Part shown: piece after piece, positions 7,919-16,939 of the stretch | Numbering within the stretch: the first letter of the stretch is position 1 | Layout: every line of letters begins with the position of its first letter | Assembly (NCBI RefSeq): GCF_004023665.1 | Contig: NZ_SAUF01000005.1 | Span: forward strand, 124,001-188,000 | Direction: 5' to 3' | Origin: Afifella aestuarii | GTDB lineage: Bacteria > Pseudomonadota > Alphaproteobacteria > Rhizobiales > Afifellaceae | Length of the DNA: 64,000 nucleotides | The notes under the pieces: model-generated | Seen by the model: the letters and a program-made list of their open reading frames with translations, nothing else | What the model was told of the DNA's origin: nothing | Database searches by the model: none | Made by a program: the position numbers and the translations under genes

Positions 7919-10747
7919 ATGAACGAGATTGCACCTGCAGCGAGCTTCAGCGAAGGCTCGTCTTCGCGCCGATACCGTGTCGAGGGCATGACCTGTGCCT
8001 CGTGCGTGCGCCGGGTCGAACAGGCGATTGCGGCGCTGCCCTCTGTCGACAAAGCCAATGTCAATCTGGCGACGGAGACGGCGGAGGTCATCTTCGCTGG
8101 TACGCCTGAGGATCGCGCCGTCATCGCCGCGATCGAGAAGGCCGGCTACGACGTCCCGCGCGAGAATTTTGAAATCGCCATCGAGGGCATGACCTGCGCC
8201 TCCTGCGTCGGCCGGGCCGAGCGCGCGATCAGGGCGGTGCCCGGCGTCGACGAGGTGTCGGTCAATCTGGCGACCGAACGCGCCTCGATTTCGGCCCGGG
8301 GCGGGCTTGATCGCGGGGCCGTCGCGGCGGCGATTCGCGAGGCGGGCTATACACCGCGCCTGATCGAGAATGACGCGGCCGGAGCCGACCGGCGCGCCGA
8401 GGTCAAGGCGCGTGATTATGCGGCCCTGAAGCGCGATCTCACCATTGCTGCAATCCTGACGCTGCCGGTCTTTCTGGTCGAGATGGGCTCGCATGTCTCG
8501 CCGGTGATCCATGATCTCGTGCAGCGGACGATCGGTTCGGGAACCAATCATCTCGTGCAGTTCGTCCTGACGACGCTCGTGCTCTTCGGCCCGGGATTGC
8601 GATTCTTCCGCAAGGGCTTGCCGGCGCTTCTTCACGCCGCACCTGACATGAATTCCCTGGTCGTCGTAGGAGCCAGTGCCGCCTGGGGCTATTCCACTGT
8701 CGCGACTTTTCTGCCCCAAGTGCTGCCGGCCGGGACCGCGAACGTCTATTTCGAGGCGGCGGCCGGGATCGTGACGCTCATTCTCGTCGGTCGTCTTCTC
8801 GAAGCACGTGCCAAGGGCCGCACGGGCGAGGCGATCAAGCGCCTGATCGGCCTGCAGCCGAAGACAGCCCGTGTCGAGCGGGAGGGCCGTTTCGTCGAAG
8901 TGCCGCTTGAAGATGTCGTCGTCGGCGATGTCCTGCAGGTGCGGCCCGGCGACAAGATTGCCGTCGACGGAGCTGTGCTGACCGGCACGTCCTATGTCGA
9001 TGAATCGATGATCACCGGCGAGCCGATCCCCGTCGAAAAGGCCGACGGCGCCGAGGTCGTCGGCGGGACCATCAACAAGACCGGCAATTTCACCTATCGC
9101 GCCGAGAAGGTCGGCAGCGATACGATGCTCGCCAATATTATCCGCATGGTCGAGGCGGCGCAGGGCGGCAAGCTGCCGATCCAGGCGATGGTCGACAAGG
9201 TCACGCAATGGTTCGTGCCGGCCGTGATGAGTGCGGCCCTCCTGACTTTCCTCATCTGGCTCGTCTTCGGTCCGGAGCCGGCGCTGGGCTTCGCCCTCGT
9301 CAATGCGGTCGCCGTCCTGATCATCGCCTGCCCCTGCGCCATGGGGCTCGCCACGCCGACCTCGATCATGGTCGGCACGGGCCGGGCGGCCGAGTTCGGC
9401 GTGCTGTTCCGGCGGGGCGAGGCGCTGCAGACGCTGCGCGAGGCAGGCGTGATCGCGCTCGACAAGACCGGCACTTTGACGGAAGGCCAGCCCGAGCTCA
9501 CCGATCTCAGCGTCTCTGAAGGGTTCGACGAGGCCGAGGTTTTGGCGCTGGTGGCCGCCGTCGAGGCGGGCTCCGAGCACCCGATCGCGGCGGCGATCGT
9601 GGCGGCGGCCGAGCGCCGGGGGCTGGGGCTGACGAAGCCCGAGGCTTTCGAGGCGATCCCCGGTTTCGGCATCACGGCACGCGTTGCCGACCATGATGTC
9701 ATGGTCGGGGCCGACCGATTGATGGCGGAGCACAAAATCGCTCTCGATGGCTTTACCGAGGACGCAGAACGTTTCGGCGCGGAGGGCAAGTCGCCGCTTT
9801 ATGCCGCGATCGACGGAACGCTTGCCGCGATGCTCGCGGTCGCCGATCCGGTCAAGCCATCGACGCCGGCTGCGATCAAGGCCCTGCACGGTCTCGGGCT
9901 GAAGGTGGCGATGATCACCGGCGACAACCGCCGCACGGCAGACGCCGTTGCCCGCCGTCTCGGCATCGATGAGGTGGTCGCCGAAGTGCTTCCACAGGGC
10001 AAGATCGATGCGATCAAAGCCTTGCGCTCTGGTGGTCGCAAGGTCGCCTTCGTCGGCGATGGCATCAACGACGCACCGGCGCTGGCGGAGGCCGATGTCG
10101 GTCTGGCGATCGGCACCGGCACGGATGTGGCGATCGAAAGCGCCGATGTAGTCTTGATGTCGGGTGATCTCGGGGGTGTCGCCAATGCGATCGCTCTCTC
10201 CAAAGCGACGCTTGCCAACATCCGTCAGAACCTCTTCTGGGCCTTCGCCTACAACGTCGTTCTGATCCCTGTGGCGGCCGGCGCGCTTTATCCGTCGACC
10301 GGCGTGCTTCTGTCGCCGGTTTTCGCGGCCGGAGCGATGGCGCTCTCAAGTGTCTTCGTCGTCACCAATGCGCTGCGTCTGAAGCGGTTTTCGCCGCCGC
10401 TCGAGGTGACCGGAACACACACGAGGCCCATCGCCAAGGCCGCGACGAGTGCCGACCCGGAAACACTGTCGGCGCCTGCGCAATCTGTGTCCCAAACCCC
10501 GGCCATGCCGGCCAATGTCATGTCAGAAAAGGAGATTTCGATGCTGAAGCTCAAAGTTGAAGAGATGTCGTGCAAGCATTGCGTGGCAAACGTGGAGAAG
10601 GCGGTGAAGGGCGTCGATCCTGAGGCCAAGGTCGATGTCGACCTCGATGCCGGCACGGCCGCAATCGAGAGCTCGGCCGACGAGGCGGCGATCGAAGCTG
10701 CGATCCGTGAGGCGGGTTATCCGAACGAGAAGCTCGCCGCCGCCTGA
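7919..10747 (+). CDS. copA: Copper-exporting P1B-type ATPase with fused C-terminal CopZ-like domain
   Basis: A 942-residue inner-membrane Cu(I) efflux ATPase. Two N-terminal HMA domains carry MTCASC at residues 24-29 and 91-96. The transmembrane metal site is CPC at 471-473, the phosphorylated Asp is in DKTGT at 515, and the hinge is 'GDGINDAP'. An in-frame ATG at 7859 lies within the promoter -35, so ATG 7919 (preceded by 'cgagga') is chosen. Unusually, after the last TM helices a flexible Ala/Pro/Ser/Thr-rich linker (about residues 825-874) leads into a third, C-terminal HMA domain, starting at Met875 with MSCKHC. That tail resembles a complete 68-residue CopZ chaperone and has its own ribosome-binding site (separate entry). 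Confidence 0.96.
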   Translation: MNEIAPAASFSEGSSSRRYRVEGMTCASCVRRVEQAIAALPSVDKANVNLATETAEVIFAGTPEDRAVIAAIEKAGYDVPRENFEIAIEGMTCASCVGRAERAIRAVPGVDEVSVNLATERASISARGGLDRGAVAAAIREAGYTPRLIENDAAGADRRAEVKARDYAALKRDLTIAAILTLPVFLVEMGSHVSPVIHDLVQRTIGSGTNHLVQFVLTTLVLFGPGLRFFRKGLPALLHAAPDMNSLVVVGASAAWGYSTVATFLPQVLPAGTANVYFEAAAGIVTLILVGRLLEARAKGRTGEAIKRLIGLQPKTARVEREGRFVEVPLEDVVVGDVLQVRPGDKIAVDGAVLTGTSYVDESMITGEPIPVEKADGAEVVGGTINKTGNFTYRAEKVGSDTMLANIIRMVEAAQGGKLPIQAMVDKVTQWFVPAVMSAALLTFLIWLVFGPEPALGFALVNAVAVLIIACPCAMGLATPTSIMVGTGRAAEFGVLFRRGEALQTLREAGVIALDKTGTLTEGQPELTDLSVSEGFDEAEVLALVAAVEAGSEHPIAAAIVAAAERRGLGLTKPEAFEAIPGFGITARVADHDVMVGADRLMAEHKIALDGFTEDAERFGAEGKSPLYAAIDGTLAAMLAVADPVKPSTPAAIKALHGLGLKVAMITGDNRRTADAVARRLGIDEVVAEVLPQGKIDAIKALRSGGRKVAFVGDGINDAPALAEADVGLAIGTGTDVAIESADVVLMSGDLGGVANAIALSKATLANIRQNLFWAFAYNVVLIPVAAGALYPSTGVLLSPVFAAGAMALSSVFVVTNALRLKRFSPPLEVTGTHTRPIAKAATSADPETLSAPAQSVSQTPAMPANVMSEKEISMLKLKVEEMSCKHCVANVEKAVKGVDPEAKVDVDLDAGTAAIESSADEAAIEAAIREAGYPNEKLAAA
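10541..10747 (+). CDS. Possible internally initiated CopZ-like copper chaperone (within copA)
   Basis: An in-frame ATG at 10541 is preceded by a strong Shine-Dalgarno sequence, AAAAGGAG (10527-10534), six bases upstream. Initiation here would give a free 68-residue HMA protein beginning [14 protein letters not shown], the usual size of CopZ. It ends at the copA stop. A vestigial or working start inside copA would be explained by a former separate copZ gene that fused to copA through loss of the copA stop. Whether the free form is made is inference; the RBS, spacing and domain boundary are seen directly. Confidence 0.5.
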   Translation: MLKLKVEEMSCKHCVANVEKAVKGVDPEAKVDVDLDAGTAAIESSADEAAIEAAIREAGYPNEKLAAA

Positions 10748-10892
10748 GCGAGCTTTTTGATCTTCCGGCCGGGCGGAAGCGCGAGACCCGACCTGGCCGG
10801 AACCCCTACCTGCCTTGGTGCCGCCTCCCATCTGGCCCGTCTGGTGGCCGGCGAACGCGACTTGACATGCGAAAGGCGACCTCGGCATCGAT

Positions 10893-10919
10893 GCGATATG
10901 TTATAAAATTACTTATCGC
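10893..10919 (+). promoter_or_regulatory. Zur-box-like palindrome upstream of CobW/ZigA remnant
   Basis: An AT-rich imperfect palindrome in otherwise GC-rich DNA: GCGATATGTTATA (10893-10905), one central A, then AATTACTTATCGC (10907-10919). Ten of 13 positions are symmetric. The GTTATA core resembles Zur (zinc uptake regulator) boxes, and it lies directly in front of a zinc-GTPase-type gene, a common Zur target. The assignment rests on motif resemblance and context. Confidence 0.55.
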
Positions 10920-10963
10920 GAGGCGAGATGCGGTAATCCAGGTCCAATGACGGGCGCCTGCCT

Positions 10964-11445
10964 GTGACCGTGCTGTCGGGTTTTCTGGCGCCGGCAAGAC
11001 GACGCTCCTGAACCATGTGCTCAATAATCGCGAGGGCCGGCGCGTCGCCGTCATCGTCAATGACATGAGCGAGGTGAACATCGATGCCGACCTCGTGCGC
11101 GAAGAAACGGCGCTGAACCGTTTCGAAGAGAAGCTCGTCGAGATGACCAACGGCTGCATCTGCTGCACGTTGCGCGACGATCTCCTCACGGAGGTGCGCC
11201 GTCTGGCCGAAGAGGGGCGCTTCGATTGCCTGCTGATCGAAAGCACGGGCGTATCTGAGCCTTTGCCTGTCGCAGCGACGTTTGAGTATCGCGACGAGAA
11301 CGGACGTAGCCTGTCCGACATCGCGCGCCTGGATGCGATGGTCACCGTCATCGACGCCATGCATCTCCTGCAGAATTACGGATCCTCCGATTTTCTCGCC
11401 GATCGCGGTGAGCCGGCGGGCGAGGGGGATGAACGCACACTGGTG
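10964..11445 (+). pseudogene. CobW/ZigA-type zinc metallochaperone GTPase, frameshifted and 3'-truncated
   Basis: Homology to the CobW-C/ZigA GTPases (G3E family, about 400 residues) starts with 'VTVLSGFL' (10964-10987) and continues one frame over as 'GAGKTTLLNHVL' (P-loop). A single base is missing at about 10988 inside the P-loop. The second part keeps the metal motif GCICC and the 'ESTGVSEP' switch region, then 'DERTLV' near 11443, where similarity stops. The downstream frame runs to 11580 as Arg-rich non-homologous sequence, so the C-terminal half is lost. No proper in-frame ATG precedes the first part (TAA at 10934). With a Zur-like site in front, this looks like the relic of a zinc-starvation gene. 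A sequencing error could explain the frameshift but not the truncation. Confidence 0.75.
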
Positions 11446-11702
11446 AGGCGGATCGAACCGCCCTCGGTGGGGAGGTTGCCCTGGCGCGAGCGAGCAGGCA
11501 TTCTCCACGCGATTTTTACGTGTCCTGTGCCGGTTGCGGCACAGGCAGCCCGCCGAGAGCGGAGGCGTCGGTTATCGTAAACGAAAGCATAACGAGCCTC
11601 GGCGTATAGAGGAGCGAACCACAGTCCGGAGCGCGCATGTGCCGACGTCCGGTCTGAGTGGGAGTTGCGGTTCGCTCGCAGGGGCAGGGGAGAAGCTTGT
11701 TG

Positions 11703-13037
11703 ATGAAGCCGAGCTTTGATGCGCGTCTGTTGACGGCGCGGAGACGCCTGAAGGGCTCCAAGCCTCTGCTCTTTTTGAGCGCCGTTGCCGGCATGGCCGC
11801 GTCGGTGGGGACGGCGCCGCTCGTCGCCGAGGGGGTCGTACAAGCCTCCGCTCATCTCATCGCGGCCGGAGAGGTTTTTTCGGCGCCGATGATCGGGGAA
11901 GACGCGCGGCTCAAACCCGCCTCGCGGGGAGACCGCCTGTCCTCGGTCGCTCTGAGGCAGAGCCCGTCGAACCGTCTCGGACAGCGCAGCTCAACGGTCG
12001 AGCACAACCTTTTCGAAGACACCATTGTGAAAGGCCCGGCGACTGGCCTTTTCGACTCGCAGCGTTTCGCCTGGCAGCCGAGGATGGTGCACCTGCCGGA
12101 AGTCGTTGCGGGCTATCCGGGGCTCCTGGTGCCGGCGAGCGAAAGCGGCGCCGTACGATCGGCGACGGCCTTTACGATGGCCCCCGAGACCAGTGGCGAA
12201 GTGTTTGCGAACCGCTGGATGTCTGAAACTTTTGAGCCCACGGCCGGAGCGTATCTCGCCGCTCTCATCGGGAGCGAGCACGTTCCATCGCCTGACGAGA
12301 TGGTCCCAGATGCGGTGGCGAGCCTCGACCTCGTTCCGGCGCCGAGGCCAGATATCGGCGAAACGGAGATCGCCAGCCTGGAGCCCGATGCCCGCCCGGC
12401 ATCGACGGTGGGTTTTGACGAGGCTCTCGATGCGCAGGCCGTTTTGAAAAAGGTGGCCGTGCCGGCATCCCGGCCCACGCCGGGCGTCGCTGCGAGAGGC
12501 GGGCGTTCGCCCGCAAGCCTTGCTTATGCGGCGGTCGAAGATCCGGCCGCAAGCGATTCATCTGACGGCTTTTTCAACAAGCTCTTTGCGCCTGCAAGCA
12601 GGGCCGCGCTTCCGGGACGGGACAGCGGCATTGCCGTCTACGAAATTCAATCGGCGACAGTCTATCTGCCCAATGGGGAACGTCTCGAGGCGCATTCGGG
12701 GCTTGCCAAGATGCAGGACGATCCCCGCTATGTGCGCGAGAAGAACCGCGGCCCGACGCCGCCGAACGTCTACAATCTGGTGATGCGCGAAAGCCGTTTT
12801 CACGGCGCGGAGGCCATTCGCCTGCTGCCCTCCGATGGTCGCAAGAAATACAATCGGGACGGGCTCCTGGCGCACCCTTACATGTATGTCGGCGGCGGCT
12901 CGCGCTCCCAGTCCAACGGCTGTGTGGTCTTCGCCAATTACGAGCGCTTCCTGAAGGCCTTCAAGAAGGGCCACATCACCCGCATGATCGTCGTGCCGCG
13001 GCTGAAGGACCTCAACACCTATATGGCTGCGCTTTAG
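11703..13037 (+). CDS. DUF2778 (L,D-transpeptidase-like/Tlde1-type) exported protein
   Basis: A 444-residue protein starting at ATG 11703, which follows a G-rich leader (ggggagaag). A basic N-terminus precedes a hydrophobic stretch 'PLLFLSAVAGMAASVG', a signal peptide or anchor. Residues about 45-310 are low-complexity and probably disordered. The C-terminal ~130 residues are a DUF2778 domain: 'EAHSGLAKMQDDPRYV', 'RGPTPPNVYNL' and the catalytic-type 'SNGCVVF' with an upstream His in 'LLAHPYMY'. DUF2778 is related to YkuD L,D-transpeptidases and to the Tlde1 type VI effectors, so a peptidoglycan role is likely. No immunity-like gene or type VI component lies beside it, so a housekeeping wall enzyme is more likely than a toxin. 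Confidence 0.85.
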   Translation: MKPSFDARLLTARRRLKGSKPLLFLSAVAGMAASVGTAPLVAEGVVQASAHLIAAGEVFSAPMIGEDARLKPASRGDRLSSVALRQSPSNRLGQRSSTVEHNLFEDTIVKGPATGLFDSQRFAWQPRMVHLPEVVAGYPGLLVPASESGAVRSATAFTMAPETSGEVFANRWMSETFEPTAGAYLAALIGSEHVPSPDEMVPDAVASLDLVPAPRPDIGETEIASLEPDARPASTVGFDEALDAQAVLKKVAVPASRPTPGVAARGGRSPASLAYAAVEDPAASDSSDGFFNKLFAPASRAALPGRDSGIAVYEIQSATVYLPNGERLEAHSGLAKMQDDPRYVREKNRGPTPPNVYNLVMRESRFHGAEAIRLLPSDGRKKYNRDGLLAHPYMYVGGGSRSQSNGCVVFANYERFLKAFKKGHITRMIVVPRLKDLNTYMAAL

Positions 13038-13080
13038 GGCTCGATCGCCGGGGACTTGATCCGAGCGGCTCTTCTCGCCG

Positions 13081-13971
13081 TCAGCCTTCCAGATACTCTT
13101 CCACCGCCTTCTGTAGATGCTCGATCATGCTGTTGCGGAAGCGCGACCACGGAAGCGTTTCCGACAGGAGCAGATTGATGGGCAGGGAGAGGAGCGGCCG
13201 GAACGGCCGCCAGTCGACGTTTTCCGGTGCCATCAGCATGGCGAAGCGGTCGACGATGGCGACCCCCGACCCCTGGGCCACCTGAACGGCCGCAACGATC
13301 GACATCGTTGCCTGGATGTCGACACGTCGGGTCTCGTCGTACTGCAGGAAGGCCTCGTCGAGGAGCCCCCCGAAATGGTTCAACGAGTTGAAGGAAATGA
13401 ATGTCTCGTCGGTGAGGTCCGGCGGCGTGACGTGGCTGAGGGCCGAGAGCCGGTGTCCACGCGGGAAGATGCAGATCATCTCCACCTGGCCGAGGCTCCT
13501 CATGGTGAGCGTGTGAAGATCCTGCGGCGACAGGCAGAGGCCGAGATCGACCTGATGTGAACGCACCATCTCCGCGGTCTCGGCTCCCGGCAGGAGATGC
13601 GAGACGATCTTGACCCGCGGATTTGCCGCGCGAAACGATGCGATCGCGCGCGGCACGATCGCGGCGGCGAGCGAGGAGGAGGCGGCGATGCGCAGCACGC
13701 CGCCCGAGCCGGCGCGCAACTCCTCCGCAAGAAGCCGCAACGCTCCAAGGTCTCGAAAAACGCGGTCGGCGTCCGGGAAGAGCATCTCCGCCTGCGGTGT
13801 TGGATGAAGGCGGCCGCGGATTCGCCGAAAGAGCCGGAGACCGAGTTGATCCTCCATGTGATGGAGGATCTTGCTCACGGTCGGCTGCGACACGTTGAGA
13901 AGCTTGGCGGCGTCGGTGACGCTGCCTGTCTGCATGATCGTGCGAAAAATCTCGAGCTGGCGCGCGTTCAT
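13081..13971 (-). CDS. LysR-family transcriptional regulator
   Basis: A 296-residue LysR-type regulator. The N-terminal winged helix-turn-helix is 'MNARQLEIFRTIMQTGSV' followed by 'LNVSQPTVSKILHHME', and a periplasmic-binding-like effector domain makes up the rest. It is transcribed away from the three-subunit opine-oxidase-like operon at 14101 and probably controls it in response to a substrate or intermediate. LysR proteins closest to opine/hydroxyproline catabolic genes have this arrangement. The start ATG is preceded by 'ccggagaccc'. Confidence 0.93.
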   Translation of the reverse strand: MNARQLEIFRTIMQTGSVTDAAKLLNVSQPTVSKILHHMEDQLGLRLFRRIRGRLHPTPQAEMLFPDADRVFRDLGALRLLAEELRAGSGGVLRIAASSSLAAAIVPRAIASFRAANPRVKIVSHLLPGAETAEMVRSHQVDLGLCLSPQDLHTLTMRSLGQVEMICIFPRGHRLSALSHVTPPDLTDETFISFNSLNHFGGLLDEAFLQYDETRRVDIQATMSIVAAVQVAQGSGVAIVDRFAMLMAPENVDWRPFRPLLSLPINLLLSETLPWSRFRNSMIEHLQKAVEEYLEG

Positions 13972-14003
13972 GGGTCTCCGGCCCGGCTTTGTTCCGCCAG
14001 CCT

Positions 14004-14018
14004 ATAGCCTTGGGCTAT
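14004..14018 (+). promoter_or_regulatory. Candidate LysR operator in divergent promoter
   Basis: A perfect inverted repeat ATAGCC (14004-14009) - TTG - GGCTAT (14013-14018) contains a T-N11-A core (14005/14017). It sits between the LysR gene and the divergent oxidase operon, where LysR recognition sites normally lie. Confidence 0.5.
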
Positions 14019-14100
14019 TGTTTGTCGACACATCGGAATTTGATCTCGTCTGTATCTCGCTCTTCAATCGCGGCAACGAGACGCAGCGGTTTTGCATGTC

Positions 14101-14412
14101 ATGGACGAACAGTCGCTCTTTCTTCGTGTCGCCGAACAAGATCGCGAGATCGTGCCCTTCTTTGTGAACGGACACCCAGCGATGGCGCTGTCTGGAGACA
14201 CCGTACTGACGGCGCTCCTGACCCATGATCACGAAGTGCGTCGCAGCGAAATCCTGCAACAACCGCGAGCGGGCTTCTGCCTGATGGGGGCCTGTCAGGA
14301 TTGCTGGATTTGGACTGAAGACGGCAGAAGAGTCCGTGCCTGCTCCACGACGATCGAGCCGGATATGCGGCTGCGGACTCGTTCGCCTTTCAACGGAGCG
14401 CGTCCGGAATGA
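14101..14412 (+). CDS. (2Fe-2S)-binding small subunit, opine oxidase/D-hydroxyproline dehydrogenase gamma type
   Basis: A 103-residue ferredoxin-like protein (Fer2_4). The cysteines in 'GFCLMGACQDCWIW' and the later 'RVRACSTTIEP' fit the C-x4-C-x2-C plus distant Cys pattern of these plant-type [2Fe-2S] subunits. Such proteins transfer electrons within heteromeric opine oxidases and D-hydroxyproline dehydrogenases. ATG 14101 gives MDEQSLFLRV; a TTG three codons upstream is also possible. The stop overlaps the next start (ATGA), coupling it to the alpha-type subunit. Confidence 0.85.
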   Translation: MDEQSLFLRVAEQDREIVPFFVNGHPAMALSGDTVLTALLTHDHEVRRSEILQQPRAGFCLMGACQDCWIWTEDGRRVRACSTTIEPDMRLRTRSPFNGARPE

Positions 14413-15785
14413 GCTCGTCTCGGGTCGTCGTCATTGGTGCGGGGCCGGCCGGAACGCGGGCGGCGGAAACGTTGGTCGCCGCCGGATTGAGGCCGGTGGT
14501 TGTTGACGAAGCGCCGAGGAGCGGCGGCCAGATCTATCGCCGCCAGCCGCAGGATTTCAGCCGACCCTTGAAGAAGCTCTACGGGTTCGAGGCCGACAAA
14601 GCCGCCCGTCTCCACGAAACTTTCGACCGTCTTCAAGACAAGGTCGACTATCGTCCGGGGACGATGGTCTGGGGCACGGAGGGCCGCAATCTCCACCTTG
14701 CCGACCGCGACGGCCGCCAAGACGTCGTCGCTTTCGATGCCCTCATCCTCGCCACCGGCGCCGTCGACCGCATCATTCCCTTCGAGGGTTGGACGATGCC
14801 CGGTGTCTATACCTTAGGCGGCGCCCAAATCGCTCTCAAATACCAGGCCTGTCTGATCGGCCGGAATGTGGCGCTCGTCGGGTCCGGACCGCTCCTCTAT
14901 CTCGTCGCCTACCAGTATCGCCGTGCCGGTGGAAAACTAGCCGGTATCTTCGATACGACACCGCTCTCGCGTGAGCTTGCGGGTCTGCCGAGAATGGCGG
15001 CAAACCCCGCCAATACGGCGAAGGGGCTCTACTATTTCGCCTGGCTGGCAGCACACGGCGTTCCCATGCTGCATGGCGTTTCGCCGGTCCGCGCAGAAGG
15101 CGAGGGGCGTGTCGCGCGCCTCGTTTTGCGCGACCGCACGGGCCGCGAGCGGACCTTTGCCTGTGATGCGGTCGCGACCGGCTATCATGTCCAGTCGGAG
15201 ACGCAGCTTGCCGATCTTCTCGGCTGCGATTTCGCTTTCGATGCCCGCGCCGGGCAATGGCTGCCCCGCCAGGACGAGATGGGGCGCTCTTCGGTGGCTG
15301 GCGTCTATCTCGCTGGAGACGGCGCCTCGGTGCGTGGCGCCGATACGGCCGAGGCGACCGGCACGCTTGCCGCGCTCGCCTGCCTTGAGGATCAGGGCCT
15401 GCCACGTGATGCGGCCGCGCGCGATCAGGCGCTCCAGGCCATGCGGCGAGGTTCGGTCTTCGCGTCGGCGCTGCGTGATGCTTTCCCGTTTCCCGAGCAT
15501 CTCTACGAGAACCTGGCCGATGAGACGATCCTGTGCCGATGCGAGGAGGTCTCGGTCGGCACGTTCCGCGCCACCTTGCGGGACAAGGGCGCTGATGAGG
15601 TCAATCGTGCAAAGGCGTTCTGCCGTGTCGGCATGGGGCGCTGTCAGGGGCGCATGTGCGGTGCTTCGGCGGCGCGTGTCGCCGCGCAAACGCTCGGTGT
15701 CGAACTCGCTTCCGTCGGCCGCCTGCGCGGACAGGCACCGGTGAAGCCGCTGCCCGCCGCCATTCAGGCGGAGGCCGGCGAATGA
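14409..15785 (+). CDS. FAD/NAD(P)-binding oxidoreductase, opine oxidase/D-hydroxyproline dehydrogenase alpha type
   Basis: A 458-residue pyridine-nucleotide-disulfide-type flavoprotein. An N-terminal Rossmann motif 'VVVIGAGPAGTRAAETL' binds FAD, and a second dinucleotide fold is at 'NVALVGSGPLLYLVAYQ'. The C-terminal BFD-like [2Fe-2S] domain has 'CRCEEVSVG' and 'CRVGMGRCQGRMC'. This is the large electron-transfer subunit of the OoxA/HcnB/LhpB-like family. It forms an operon with the [2Fe-2S] subunit before it and the DAO-type subunit after it (ATGA overlaps on both sides). Confidence 0.9.
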   Translation: MSSSRVVVIGAGPAGTRAAETLVAAGLRPVVVDEAPRSGGQIYRRQPQDFSRPLKKLYGFEADKAARLHETFDRLQDKVDYRPGTMVWGTEGRNLHLADRDGRQDVVAFDALILATGAVDRIIPFEGWTMPGVYTLGGAQIALKYQACLIGRNVALVGSGPLLYLVAYQYRRAGGKLAGIFDTTPLSRELAGLPRMAANPANTAKGLYYFAWLAAHGVPMLHGVSPVRAEGEGRVARLVLRDRTGRERTFACDAVATGYHVQSETQLADLLGCDFAFDARAGQWLPRQDEMGRSSVAGVYLAGDGASVRGADTAEATGTLAALACLEDQGLPRDAAARDQALQAMRRGSVFASALRDAFPFPEHLYENLADETILCRCEEVSVGTFRATLRDKGADEVNRAKAFCRVGMGRCQGRMCGASAARVAAQTLGVELASVGRLRGQAPVKPLPAAIQAEAGE

Positions 15786-16939
15786 CGGACGCGACGAAAT
15801 ACGATGTGGTCATCGTCGGTGGCGGGCTGATGGGCGCGTCCGCAGCCTTCTTCCTTGCGACACGCTACAAAGCCTCCGTGGCGCTTGTGGAGCGTGGTCG
15901 CGTCGGCGCTCAGGCGAGCGGCGTCAATTTCGGCAATGTTCGGCGCCAGGGGCGTCCCTTCATCCAATTGCCGCTCGCGCACCATGCCCGTGACATCTGG
16001 GGCAGGCTGCCGGCACTGATCGGCGAGGATTGCGAATTCCTGCCGACGGGTCATCTCAAGATTGCCTTCGACGAGGATTCGCTTGCGGCCCTTGAGACCT
16101 ATAACGCGGAGGCACGACACTGGGGCCTGTCGCTGACGCTCATCGGTGTGAACCGGTTGCGCGCGGACTATCCGTTTCTCGGGCCCGGTGCCGTCGGCGC
16201 CTCGTTCTCGCCAGAGGACGGGCACGCCAACCCACGGCTCGCCGCGCCGGCATTCGGACGGGCAGCGCGGCGGGCGGGCGCGCATGTCATCGAGCAATGC
16301 GAAGTGATCGGCGCCACGCGTCAAAGCGACGGTTTCATCATCGAGACGGCGGATGGACGCGTTCTGCGCACCCCGATCCTCATCAACAGCGCCGGGGCAT
16401 GGGGCAATCGCTTTGCGGCCGGCTTTGGCGAATCCGTCCCGATGGAAGCCCGCGGCCCACAGATGGGGGTGACGGAATCGCTTCCCTACTTCGTCTCGCC
16501 TGTGCTCGGGACGGGCGATTCCAGTTTCTACATGCGCCAGGTGAAGCGCGGCAGCGTCGTCTTCGGAGGCGGTGGTCATGTTGCGGTCGATCTTGCCGAT
16601 CCGAGGCCGCGTCCGCGTCCCGCACATCTCCTCACGCAGCTGCGTTCGCTTACGAGATTTCTCCCCTCAATGGCCGGCGTGCAGGTGGTGCGCACATGGA
16701 GCGGCGTCGAGGGCTACCTCCCGGACAAGCTGCCGGCGCTCGGCTGGAGCGCGAAGGTCCCGGGCCTTCTGCACGCTTTCGGCTTCAGCGGTCACGGTTT
16801 TCAGCTCGGTCCAGGCGTCGGATCGGTCCTCGCTGATCTCGCTGCGACCGGCGACACGAACGTTCCGATCGAGCCTTTCTCGATCCAAAGGTTCGCCGGC
16901 AACGGTCCCGCGAAAATCTCTTCCAGGCCCAGCTTATGA
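15782..16939 (+). CDS. DAO-family flavoprotein, opine oxidase/D-hydroxyproline dehydrogenase beta type
   Basis: A 385-residue FAD-dependent amine/amino-acid dehydrogenase of the DAO fold. The FAD site is 'DVVIVGGGLMGASAAFFL', followed by 'ERGRVGAQASGVNFGNVR'; the C-terminal 'FGFSGHGFQLGPGVG' closes the site. The gene starts at ATG 15782, overlapping the previous stop. An in-frame ATG at 15656 lies inside the alpha subunit and is rejected. This subunit probably oxidises the C-N bond of the substrate and passes electrons through the other two subunits to the respiratory chain. The substrate (opine, D-hydroxyproline or N-methyl amino acid) cannot be fixed from sequence. Confidence 0.9.
   Translation: MTDATKYDVVIVGGGLMGASAAFFLATRYKASVALVERGRVGAQASGVNFGNVRRQGRPFIQLPLAHHARDIWGRLPALIGEDCEFLPTGHLKIAFDEDSLAALETYNAEARHWGLSLTLIGVNRLRADYPFLGPGAVGASFSPEDGHANPRLAAPAFGRAARRAGAHVIEQCEVIGATRQSDGFIIETADGRVLRTPILINSAGAWGNRFAAGFGESVPMEARGPQMGVTESLPYFVSPVLGTGDSSFYMRQVKRGSVVFGGGGHVAVDLADPRPRPRPAHLLTQLRSLTRFLPSMAGVQVVRTWSGVEGYLPDKLPALGWSAKVPGLLHAFGFSGHGFQLGPGVGSVLADLAATGDTNVPIEPFSIQRFAGNGPAKISSRPSL

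Noticed and set aside
7898-9889. A 663-codon open frame on the minus strand
   Set aside because: It is antisense to copA, has no recognisable domain and has the same biased composition.
11446-11580. C-terminal extension of the CobW/ZigA-like frame
   Set aside because: After 'DERTLV' it becomes an Arg-rich sequence with no CobW similarity. It is treated as non-coding run-on, not part of the gene.
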